A stretch of 64,000 nt of DNA from Glandiceps talaboti (taxonomy: Eukaryota > Hemichordata > Enteropneusta > Spengelidae), in contig NC_135562.1 in NCBI RefSeq assembly GCF_964340395.1, forward strand, positions 1,369,501 to 1,433,500, read 5' to 3'. The notes under the pieces are model-generated. The model had not been told where the DNA came from, searched no databases, and saw nothing but the letters and a program-made list of their open reading frames with translations. Of the stretch, positions 38,301 through 51,422 are shown one piece after another. Within the stretch, counting starts at the first letter, position 1. Each line of letters begins with the position of its first letter. A program made the translations under genes and the position numbers.

Positions 38301-41300
38301 GAGGTGACAGAGAACGGGTTTTGTCATATATCAATATTTTGTCATATACAACTAAAATGCATTCAATTTATGTACAAATTTAATGCTAATATTAATGTAT
38401 ATAAACTAATAATTTACATGAGGAAATTTCAATGGTTATATTTTTTTTTTCAATTTCAATAAAACTTGTTTATATCTTGTTCAAAATCAACTTTTGTTGT
38501 GTACCACAAATTTCATTCATACAGTGACAAAAAAAACAGTCAGTGGTTTTTCAATGAACATGTTGGGCTTGCAACTCCTACAAATTGTGAAATTTTACTA
38601 AAACGTTAAACACATTCATTGCATTATTTAGCGATTCTAAAACAGAAAATTCAGAAATAATGCCATTCTTATTAAATACATTAAATCATGCACAAGGCTA
38701 TTTATATTACTTGGATATATACATTACTAGGTGAACAGTTCAAGAGACTTACCACAGATTGTGTTTGCCAAGTCCTATCAAAAGTAGACCCCCAAGTACT
38801 GTTAAGAGTGGTACCCCCTGGTGCCATGTATGATCCCATCATTGAGCCAGGCTGAAGGTAACTTTCACCCAGTTGACCAGGATGTCTTCCAGTCTGAGGG
38901 TAGGATAATTAGATATCAAATTACAATACATTCTATCATACCATGTGCAAATCAAGTAGTATGCATTCAAACCAAAAATATGGTATTTATACCCTAGTCA
39001 ATCTATATTATATGATATCATACATCACTAGTTTGACAGTACTTGAAATATAAGTGAAAATGGTCAGAATTGTCATTATTTCCCCATTTTTTCATACCAT
39101 GTGCAAATCAAGTGGTACGTATTCAAACTGAAAATATGGTAGTTATACCGTACCCTAGTCATTCCCTGTTAGGACATTGATAGCACACATTTACATCATT
39201 GGTCTGACAGTATTTGAAGTACAAGTCAAAATGATCACAAGTTAAGTGTTTTATCATTTCCCCATTTCTTTCTTACAGGATAACTGCTGTGTTTGTGGAC
39301 TCTTTCTTATGGTTAGTTGAGGGTTAAAATGTGTCAGAATTTATGTAAAAAACACAGTGTCTATTGTGAAATTCCATGCTAAACCTCCTGCTTTTGTAAA
39401 ATAAAACAAACGAAGAGTGAAATATTTGATGAATAATTTTGGAAATAAGTGTTTGGATACATAGTTGTATACACAATGGATAAACCAGTCAAAGAAATAT
39501 GGAATAAAATTGATTAATATGGTTCAAGAAATATATTATAAATGTGAAGAAGAAAGTGCATTGTACTTGATTTGAATTCAAATAAACATACACACATAGT
39601 CACACAAGTATTCAAACAAATCATTATTAAACAAAAAGTTGAGTCTGTCAAGAATAAGATAAAATGATTGAGAAATCAACAAATGGTTAATATTGTTATG
39701 TAGATGTTGTGTTATATTTATATTTTACAAGATGTTTATATACAACTGGTAACAGCCAAGTAATGCAATTCAACTGTGTACTATAACTGTTTAGAATTTA
39801 GAACTTTGACTGGGTTGATCTTGGCTATCCTGTCAATACATGTCTAGGACTTTGACAACAGTTCTGTATTGAAATCTAATATTTCATGTAATAATAACTA
39901 AACCCACTTAGATACATAATCCATCAATTATGAAATATTTGCCTTTGTGATTGGCTGATATTGTCTACTGACATAGATTCATTCATGGTTGTATCTCACA
40001 CCAAGATATGGCAAAGTGCCGGGGTAAATTTAATAACCAAGAATAGTAAGAATCTGTTCAATATGTAAACAATGTTACCATTGGAAGGCAAGCAAAATGA
40101 ACTAAGATAAACATTGTAATAGACTGGATCTCATTGAGAACTAAATATAATCACAGTTGTCCTGTTATCAATAATCATAATCAGTTGTTTTTTTGTCAGC
40201 TGGCAACATTGTGTGCAAGTAGATGACATTGGAAGGGCCATGGTCACGGACCCTACATATGTACATGTACAAATATAGGGTCTATGGCCAAATACAAGAC
40301 TTTTGATACTGTTATTGTACACACAATATGGAAACTATCAACAAGTGTGGCACACAGTAGACTTTGAGTCATTTTACTGAAATCACTTTACTTGGGTGTT
40401 GGTCTGTTACTGGTTGTATTAAGAAATAATTGGTCAGTAAAATGAGATGACATGGCAAGAATGTAGAACAGTGGACTGGTATACATTTATATACATTTTG
40501 TTTTCAAGCTAGGGAGTTAGAGTCAAGATTATGCTAGGCAACTGAAGTGTTAGACCCCCTAACATGATCTTGATTAGTTGTGTTTGTTATGAATATGAGA
40601 GACGACTAACTGTTCTATATTCTTTAGATTGAAATGAACATGGCATGAAATCAATCACTACAAATGACAGCTTACATTACAGTAGTATAAATGATGGTGC
40701 TGTGGTGTTTCACTCAATGTGACGTGATGTTTTTGCACACACAGATAACTTCAAATGCAAAAAGAATTAATTAGAGAGGTGCCACATACAGTAAGGAAAT
40801 AGAGGCAGAGAAATTTCCATGTTGATTATCAGTTGGAAAGTAAACAATTTTAGCCATTCAAATCATTAAGTCCATGTATAATTTTTTCAACAGAAACCTG
40901 TTTCTACTGCACTGTTAAAGAAAACTGATCATTTCATCATTTTTTAATGTGATTGGGCAAAGGATCCTGCTGTGTGTGGTGTGTGTATTGCATTGTTAGG
41001 TTGGATATGATACATGTATGTGGCTATCTTTGTGTCATATACATCATGTCCCATGGGTGAAACACTATTGCAGCCAACATCATTTTGACTGTACATTAGT
41101 AATGAGTTAGTTAGATTATATGATGGCATATAGCAGAGTCCATGCAGTTTACAGCTTATCGATGACAACTATGACTTTAATATCAAATAACAAATAGTAA
41201 GCAACCTCTGTTTGTTTTCTGGCCCTCACGTCTGAAAGGATTCCACTAAATGCCTGTAAATTAAAAGCAATGCACAAAACATCTGAAATGAAGGCATTTG

Positions 41301-44300
41301 TTACCACTGCACACATGCATAACAATTATGCTATGTTGAGACATTAGGAAGTATAAATTGTGGCATTTAGCAATGTATTTTGCCATACATAATGTGATTT
41401 TTTAAATTTACTTTATCAGGACATTGTCAGCATGTTACATGACATTTCACAACAACAAACTTCTTCTATCTTAGCCTAAAGACACAGGTCAGATGAGGAT
41501 TAAAATCAAACATTAGAGTGTGAAAAAAACAGTTGTCTGGCTAAAATAAATGAATAAATGAATAAAGTGATTTAGATAGTACCTAGTATCCATCAAGTGA
41601 CGCTCACTGGTGCTTTACAATAGATATTGTCATAAATAGGCTCTCTCAAATAGGTATGTCTGTAGTCTTAATTTAAATGGTGGCTAAGTCGTGGATGTTT
41701 CAGAAAAACAGTGGTTTTTAAGGGTAGTAATAAAATTTGGCATTGAAATTTTCTTATCTAAGTTAATATAGCACACAATAGATCTACTTGTATTTCAACC
41801 ATAGTGTTGATTGTGAAAGTTTTCCTTCAAACCAAAACCAGACTGTACTATGTGTACAATGTGGGGGTAATGCAAAAAAAACAAAAAAAGTTACCTTCAT
41901 ATTTCACTAAATTATTTATCACCACTATACTAATTCATAAAATTGCTAGTTCTCATTGCATAATTTTATAATAATGAATTATACAACAAAATATTATCAT
42001 GACTGTACTTACACTGACAGATGCTAATTTCTTAGACACTGAGTCCAACCTTCTTGTTTGCTGTGCTTGTAATGTTTCTGTTGCTAATTCTTTGGTTGCT
42101 AACACTGACTGTAAATCAGATCTCCTTGTACTTTTTAAAGTGGATTCTACCTCATCTTCCTTTGTCACTTCTTGTACCTGCATAATGCCGAGATCAAGCT
42201 GGGCAACTGATGATGTACAGAGAAAATGATTACATTATGTACAAGCGAGGACTTGTGTGATTGCATTATATACAAGTGAGGACTTGCATGATTACATTAT
42301 ATACAAGTGAGGACTTGCATGATTGCATTATATACAAGTGAGGACTTGCATGATTACATTATGTACAAGTGAGGACTTGCATTGGTGTGTGTGCATACTA
42401 GTAACACTGGTATTTGCACTGCAGTACACTACTAGAAAACATTATTGTACACCTGTATGCAAATGATATGCAAATGAGAACAGTTGTACCTTGTACATGA
42501 CTTGAAAATTGCATGAAAGCAATGAACATATGATTTTTATGGACTTTTGATGTTTTGGATAAGCATATTACGTAATGATAACACAACATATCACATGATG
42601 ACATGTGAACACCAGTGTGGGTACTCCTAGTATTTGCATTCATGCTTACAGTGTTTTCAGCTGCACTATCCTTGTAACTCACTACACTCATGAAAGTATA
42701 GCTACAGAGAACGCTGCATGTGCTTGTGAAAATAGACCAAGAGTAGGCCAAACTGCCACTTGAGCATTATGGAGTTAAAACAAAACATTACGATTTAATG
42801 TAACTGTATCTTACCCTTGGCATCATAGGTATAGATATGTACTAGGTGATTTTCACCAAATGAACAGAATGCAATCAAATGGTCGTATGGATGATATTCA
42901 ACATCTGACACGGCATGTCTGTACCCCAGGTCTGAATACACAGCCAGCTGATCACCTACCAATCAAAACATCACTTAGTAGTATAGGTCACTAAATATAT
43001 ATGTGATCATAGAAACAACACTTCTCATTGGATATAGCATGTCTGCAACCAGGTCTGAGGACACAGAAACCTGGTTGGCTACCAATCAAAACATCACAAA
43101 ATATTAAATACACACTTAGTAGTATAGTTCATTAAATGTATATGTGATCTTAGAAACAACACTTCCCATCGGATATAGCATGTCTGCAACCAAGTCTGAG
43201 GACACAGAAACCTGGTTGCCTACCAATCAAAACATCACAAAATATCAATGTAATAAACTCTTACAAAAGTTCACTAAATATGTAATAATATGGGTGATAC
43301 TTCGCATTTGACAATTTCATACACTAAACTTTTTGTTTGAAGCAAGACAAAGTTAGCATATGAATAACATAATTGCCAAAAGTTGGAAAAAGACAATTGT
43401 AAGATAAGATATGATCAGAAGATATTTGTAACAAGTAACGTTTGTCTTACCAGTATCTGTATTCCAGACATAAGCTTGGCAATCTTCACTACCAGAGAAG
43501 ACAAATGAACCACAGGCTGACATCGTACTACGGAGCTGTTCCCGGAAATTTAGTGCACCCAGGAACCTTTGCATGATGGTATATCTAGAGCATGAAGACA
43601 CATCAAAGTCAAAGGTCAGTACAAAAATCTGAACTTGATATACCAGTACTTTCATACAACAAACTGTAAATATACTAGTAGTTAGTAAAGTTACCTTACT
43701 GGAATCTAGTTATTGAAGCGACTACATAGCTTTCCTTCGGATCACTCACGTCATCAGCATAATGATGTTATGCCGTTTGGTCAGGTGACCTCCTAATGGA
43801 ATCACCTGACAGTAGACTTTTGTATAAAATAGATCTGAAGTAGTTTGTTTTAAATGCAATCTGATTAAAATTTAATGAGGGAGAATATATGATTTGCTTT
43901 ATTCAGCACATTTCACATCTACGGTACTTGTCGTTTACATTACATTTTGTTTATCAGTCTGATGACCACTTAACTGATATAGTTTGATATACCAATAACT
44001 GAAGAAGGTACTCGCCATACATGCAATCAATTAATATGCTAACAATGTAAAATATTCCACAGGTAAACTCATTAATATGCTAATGACTTAATTCATTTCC
44101 CAGGTGCACTCATCATTAATATTCCAATGACTTAATTCATTTCCCAGGTGCACTTACTGTTAATGTGTTAATGACTTACATTCTGAGATCAATCATTCTT
44201 ATGTTATTGTCCATCATTAATATGCTAATGACTTAATTCATTTCCCAGGTGCACTTACTGTTAATATGTTAATTACTTACATTCTGAGATCAATCATTCT

Positions 44301-47300
44301 TATGTTATTGTCTCTGCCATGTACCAGTAGTCGTTTTCCACCTGGGTGTAGTTTGATATTATTGATGATAACACCTTCCATTTCTTTCTCAGCTATTATC
44401 TTTAAAACTTTCCATGCATCTTTACCACCTATGTAATGAAATAAACAACATGTAATAATTCTGAAAATTGTTGAACTAATTCCATACAACTACAAATATG
44501 AAAGCATTCACATTAAGCATTTGACTAGAACCTCAAGCCACGTTCACACACTGCCACTAGATGGCAGTAATCAGTTACGTATGTACATCAAGTTGAGAGA
44601 GAGACAGATAGTTGGTATCCTCAATTTCACAGCTGAGCTGTGATGGCATTGTGCTCTCTGGTTTGGGACATAACAAATTTAATTTTTTTCTGTCACATAT
44701 ATTAAATCTAAAATTTTCTAAACATTCATGATGATAATTATTTGAACTTTGACCTCTCACCTCTTGACTTTGGTCTAGTACTGACTTCTGAGTTCCATTC
44801 AATGATAGTACCAACACTATCTGCAGTGTACATCTTATCACCCTCTAGACTAAAACACAGACTATTAACATAGCCTTTGTGCATGTCTAGTTCATGCATA
44901 AGCTGTGAAAAAAAGGTAAAATTAAACGTTAAATTATCAGCTACCTTGTGTCAAAATATATAGTACTGGTATAACATGTTATGAATGATATACAAATTAT
45001 GTACATGTTGCAAACAAAAGTTTACTGAGTTTGTACGTTGAGGGCAGTTGCCCATTTGGGTGCACTTCATTAGATTTGAGCTTGGCCTGGGAGACTAAAT
45101 GCAATGAGTAAACACCCTAAGTTGATGATTTGATGCACTTAATATCACTTTTATGTGTTGTGTACAGTTCAGAGATTGAATAAAGAGATTACTTTCAACA
45201 AAACTAACAGGTGTTAGATACTGTTTATGTGGACAATAAACACAAACATCACATGACACAAGGTGTATCTTAGATAGGTATCACTGCAACCAGTCTCATT
45301 CAACACTGATAAGTTAATTAACCAAAAATTTACTTGATGTCAATTACCATACTACAATTGTTATCTACATTTGTTGTGGACTACTGATAATACAAGAACA
45401 TTTTTTCATCTGACACATCTGACCGTGGTGCCCTTTTTAATACATCTTTTCTATGTGAAGGACTATTTATAATAACCAGTAAACACAGTCAGTGTTGACA
45501 TATAATAGACTGACGTTATGTGAGTCAGATATCCTTCCCCTGAAAATAAATATCCTCACTGCAAAGTAATATCAACAAGTGTTTTTTGCCTTGGATGGGT
45601 TAGTCTCAGTTACCCAGACTCTCGCTTGGGGTGGTCTTGTAGGCAGAGCTCCAAGTGGTGAGAGTCTGGGTAACCAAGACTAGTGGTCTTGTAGGCAGAG
45701 CCCCCAGTAGTGAGAGTCTGGGTAACCAAGACTATGGATGGATAGACTTTCTTTTCTAATGGCAAACATGTATTCAGCTTTGTTGTCATTAAAGTTCAAA
45801 GAGATGACCTCATGTACAGACATTATACATTCTTGGTAAAAGTGGATATCTGAAACTACATGTACGTTTGTGATTTCATAACACAGTTTCAGTTTTTTAT
45901 TTGTCTGTTTTTCTTTTTACTGTTTCAGCCCTTGAAAAAGGCTGTCCATGTACCAAAACATTGGGTACTTCAACTAAATGCTGACTTGTTAGTAAATCCT
46001 GGTCTTGTCTCCTTCAACCAAATCACAATATTTTTCAATAACGAGTTGACTTACTTCTCCATGAACTTGTTCACCACGTTTACTCCATACCCTGACGACG
46101 TGATCATAGCCACCTGTAACTATAATGTTCTCATTTATTGGGTGATACCTTGCAGTGTAGACAAATGCTGGATGTGGAAAGATACGAACTGGTGCCGCAC
46201 TCAGAGATTCAACGTCCCAGATCCTGAAATGAAGGAAATATTATGGTCAATGTAACTATTTATTTCCTGTCAACAAATGATATTTGAAATTGAAATGCTA
46301 CTATGAAATAATTACAATATATACTCCTGGACTTGCTGTAGTTTTGAATAGCAACAGTTTCACCTCCTATCCTGGATGCTTCTTCAGGCTGACTGATGAT
46401 CTGATGACAGGTGGTTGGTGACATGTGAGAGAGTAGAATTGTCATGTGATCTTGTGACATGTGATCTAATGACATGTGACAGAGTAAAATTATCATGTGA
46501 TCTAATGACAGGTAGTTGGTGACACATATTGTGAACTACTTGTTACATGTACTGCCATCTAATTTTAGACCTCATTTTCAAATTCTAGTGACTCTTGTTT
46601 TGAAAATGACTGTAAGATAAGTCAACAAAATATAGTATATTATACTAGCCTACCTGCATGTACCATCTGAGGAAGCTGATAAGACTTCATGATCACTGGG
46701 TGACCAACATAAATCATATATGATACTATAATGACCCGGTAACTGTCCACGAAGTCTACCTGAGGGTATCTGTAGCAATCACAACAATTAAATATTTGTA
46801 AAGTTGTGGCATAAATAAAGAAGTTGATGTTATCAACATGAATGAATATCAACCATATAAGTCTTTGATTGTTTTCCATGAAATGGACACAAATCAACTT
46901 GAGACACTATGTTATCTAGTCTGTTTTCCAAGAAATAGACACAGGTCAACTTGAGACACTATGTTATCTAGTCTGTTTTCTATGAAATAGACACAAGTCA
47001 ACTTGAGACACTATGTTATCTAGTCTGTTTTCTATGAAATAGACACAAATCAACTTGAGACACTATGTTATCTAGTCTGTTTTCTATGAAATGGACACAA
47101 ATCAACTTGAGACACTATGTTATCTAGTCTGTTTTCTATGAAATAGACACAAATCAACTTGAGACACTATGTTATCTAGTCTGTTTTCTATGAAATAGAC
47201 ACAAATCAACTTGAGACACTATGTTATCTAGTCTGTTTTCTATGAAATAGACACAAATCAACTTGAGACACTATGTTATCTAGTCTGTTTTCTATGAAAT

Positions 47301-49280
47301 GGACACAAATCAACTTGAGACACTATGTTATCTAGTCTGTTTTCCAAGAAATAGACACAGGTCAACTTGAGACACTATGTTATCTAGTCTGTTTTCTATG
47401 AAATAGACACAAGTCAACTTGAGACACTATGTTATCTAGTCTGTTTTCTATGAAATAGACACAAGTCAACTTGAGACACTATGTTATCTAGTCTGTTTTC
47501 TATGAAATAGACACAAATCAACTTGAGACACTATGTTATCTAGTCTGTTTTCTATGAAATGGACACAAATCAACTTGAGACACTATGTTATCTAGTCTGT
47601 TTTCTATGAAATAGACACAAATCAACTTGAGACACTATGTTATCTAGTCTGTTTTCTATGAAATAGACACAAATCAACTTGAGATACTATGTTATCTAGT
47701 CTGTTTTCTATGAAATAGACATAGGTCAACTTGAGATACTATGTTATCTAGTCTGTTTTCTATGAAATAGACACAAGTCAACTTGAGATACTATGTTATC
47801 TAGTCTGTTTTCCATGAAATGGACATAGGTCAACTTGAGATACTATGTTATCTAGTCTGTTTTCTATGAAATAGACACAAGTCAACTTGAGACACTATGT
47901 TATCTAGTCTGTTTTCTATGAAATGGACACAAGTCAACTTGAGACACTATGTTATCTAGTCTGTTTTCTATGAAATAGACACAAGTCAACTTGAGATACT
48001 ATGTTATCTAGTCTGTTTCGATGAAATGGACACAAGTCAACTTGAGACACTATGTTATCTAGTCTGTTTTCTATGGAATAGACACAAATCAACTTGAGAC
48101 ACTGTGTTATCTTTGTCAATGTTTAACATTGTGTGCATGGCAAATCAGTCATACAGGATATATCTTTCTACAGAAATTGATCATACATCAGATTTTTCTA
48201 CAAATTTTTGATTTCCTATGTTCTAACTGTATTTCAATATTGCTATCTTAAATACTTACATCAAATATGTAAATAGGGTAGCCATCTTTGTCTGATCCTC
48301 CACAAGCAAGAGAACTAGAATAGAAATAAATGAACATTTCAATTAGTGATTTTATTGCCAAACTAAGAACTGAGTACTCTGTCACAGATTATGATTTGGT
48401 AAATTCACTTTACAATTTATTCATCAATATTTTCAATCACAAATTTAATTACATGTAAAGTGACATTGATCAGTTTTGGCTTTCCTATTACATCATACAA
48501 AGCCATACTCTGGTCATTCTATGTCAAGACAATCTGTGTCTACGACACTGGTTTTGTGGTGTCCAAAGTATGGTCAAAAACTTCCAAATCGCCATTATTT
48601 TTCTTGATTTTTCATAAATTAAGCTTTAGGAGGTATAATCATATTATTTCTCAAAATTTTACTTCATTCATCTGTACAACCACTGTACAGTACCTTAAAA
48701 TAGGCTGTATAAGTATATGATCTGTTGAAGAAGTCCAACTTACTTTCCATCATGTGAGAACTTTAGAACAAAACAGCCTTTCCTGCCAGCAGATAAGGTA
48801 GTAGTTGGTTTATTGGGTACATGACACATTTGACCTGGTAAACGTGACCAGGTAGATGGACCTTTACTTTTACCTGCACCTCTGAAATCATAGAAAAAAG
48901 AAAATACATGTTGGAGCTTGTCAAAGGTAAATCAAAGACAAGTAACATTGTCTACGTTATCAGAGAGAGAAAGCAAGAAAAAGAATCATGAGTCTCAGTA
49001 TCTGTTTTGATTCCATCGTTATAATTAGTAGTTATCTTTATTTATCTTTGATGCTTATAATAAGAGAAAGGAGAAAATGTATAATTTGTAAGATATACTC
49101 CTCACACTTGAAAAAAAAATGTTTCTTTCTTTATGTATTTATTTATTTTTTTTGCAAAAATTGGATTTGTGTCTTATAAGCCCAAGGGGCTGGATGTGGC
49201 AAGTGTTATGAACAATTGTACCAGATCATATAAACAAATGTATACTTTAAGTCCACATAGGACACGTTAATAAATAAAAT

Positions 49281-49316
<36 letters not shown>

Positions 49317-51345
49317 GTAGTGCGCCCTCTATGCCAACTTGATGTACAATCTCTTAGGAGTAAATGTAGTTGTAATTCCATGTTCTTACTATGTGATGAC
49401 TCACAAGAAAACCTAGTTTCTGTCATTTTGACCAACAACAAAATAATCTTTTATTTATTTATTTATCTATTTATTTATTTATACTGGATAGTTCTTTAAG
49501 TATATAAACACTTGTCTCCCAAGAAGGCCAATGAGGGCCATCCCTCATGGGTTTAGTGTTAATGCAGGAGGAAACTGGAGTACCCAGGGAAAACCTGCGT
49601 TGTTCGGTAGAGTCAAACTGAATGACACTCTTCTTACTTACAGCATGGTCAATTTAATCAAACCCTGAATGGGATTCGAACCCCGACCGCAGTGGTAAGA
49701 AGCAAGTGGTTTAACCAGTCGGCCACTGACCACCCTGTCGGTGGCCGAGTGGGTTGATGTCATTCATTAGCAAACACACTATTAGTTTAGTTACAATGAT
49801 GTGGTGTGATTTGAATATCAAGAGGGTATTCACAAATAACAACAACAAGATAGAATGTCATCTAGGTGCTACACCTCTCAGGCTATTCTGTTTATTTTAC
49901 AAGTGACCCAAAGGTCACCACTGAGGGCGCTAACCAGACAGAGGTTCTCGTCACCTACAATTTTATTCAGCAACCCCCTATTAGCAAAGATCCAAGGTCT
50001 TACTACAAGACCAGGTAGAACACTGGTACATTAATCCTATGCTTAGAAGGTTGCTGAACAAATGCTGAGGATAGCAATATCTCTGGTGCACGCCCTTGAC
50101 AGCACTATAGTCAATTTTCCGGTTCCAAGACGCATTGCGCGAGAGGAAGTCACTTATGTTGTTACATTTAGTCTTGTTTTGTCTTTATTACATTTGAAAT
50201 AACATTTTCATCAGGAAATGATGGTAAGACATGTTGACTTCTTTAATTATGGGTGATTTTATAGAACAAAAACTGAACACCATCGATGACAGAGTGGGAT
50301 TTTATGGGTAAACCCAGGGTACCGTCATGTGACAACCATCCCCCTGAGAAGCGCGTGCAAACCCCTCTGCACCGTGCATACAGAATACATGGCATTGTAT
50401 GGAGAGACACGCAATGCATCTTGGAACTGGCAACAGGTCTATTGGTGGTATGCGCTATGCAACTTATGGTCACTTTTAAACTTAGCAGAATAACCTGTGG
50501 GGTCTAGCAGCTAGCCTAGGAAAGAATAGTCTTGTAATAAGACCTTGGATCAGTGCTTCAGAAAATTGCTGAATAAAAGGTGATAACAGTATCTCTGTCT
50601 AGGTGGAGCTGGCTAGGCTAGCGCCCTCAAAAGCTCCTTCAGTGCTATGCGACCTTTGATTTCTTTTAAAATAAAATACTCCAGTAAGCAGAAAAGACTG
50701 TGGGTCTAGCCACTAGACTGTAGTCAACATGAAACTCTACTTGTAGTCATAAATACATGGAATTCGGGAATGAAGATATCAGGAGGTAATCATTACAACT
50801 TACCTTCCTGTTGTAGATTTGACACCCCATTCTCTATGCAATCATTACAACTTACCTTCCTGTTGTAGACTTGACACCCCATTCTATACTCTTCTTTAGA
50901 TCTCTGTATGAAGTGGTTCCTTCCTCCTATCATAGAATAACACAAAGGAGACACATCAATACAAAATAGTTTATACATCATATTAAACATCACTCTCTCT
51001 TGTCTGTCTGTCTGTCTGTCTGTCTCTGTGTCTGTCTGGCTGTCTGTCTCTATGTCTGTTGTGAATTGTACCTTGGTAGAAACATTGATAAATGTCTATT
51101 TTGAATTATTGGTCTTTCTTTAAGACATCATGAGTGTGATGGGAGGGGTCTGGTAACATTTGCATACATTTCCATACCTTGCACAATTTTGGTGGAAACC
51201 CCGGAAAACACTTGAGACACTCGGGTAGATTTTACCTACTAAAATCACTGGTAGGGAGCCCTGGTAAAATGACAGGGGAACTCAGGTAGATTTTACCTAC
51301 TTGCCACCCTTAACAAAAACACAAGTAGCGAACCCTGGTAAAATG

Positions 51346-51422
<77 letters not shown>

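Noticed and set aside
41560-41710. SINE tail (GGTGCTTTACAATAGAT)
   Set aside because: It resembles a common SINE/LINE 3' tail, but no A/B boxes or borders can be found.
45860-46255. 131-residue plus-strand frame
   Set aside because: It is mostly the antisense of AHI1 exon 12, with no similarity of its own.
46900-48100. CRISPR-like array
   Set aside because: The 52-bp units repeat without unique spacers in an animal intron, so this is a minisatellite. The same applies to 52575-53040 and 59835-60545.
49680-49740. Possible tRNA gene (perfect B box)
   Set aside because: The A and B boxes are tRNA-like, but no closed acceptor stem can be drawn and a SINE body follows, so it is a SINE head.
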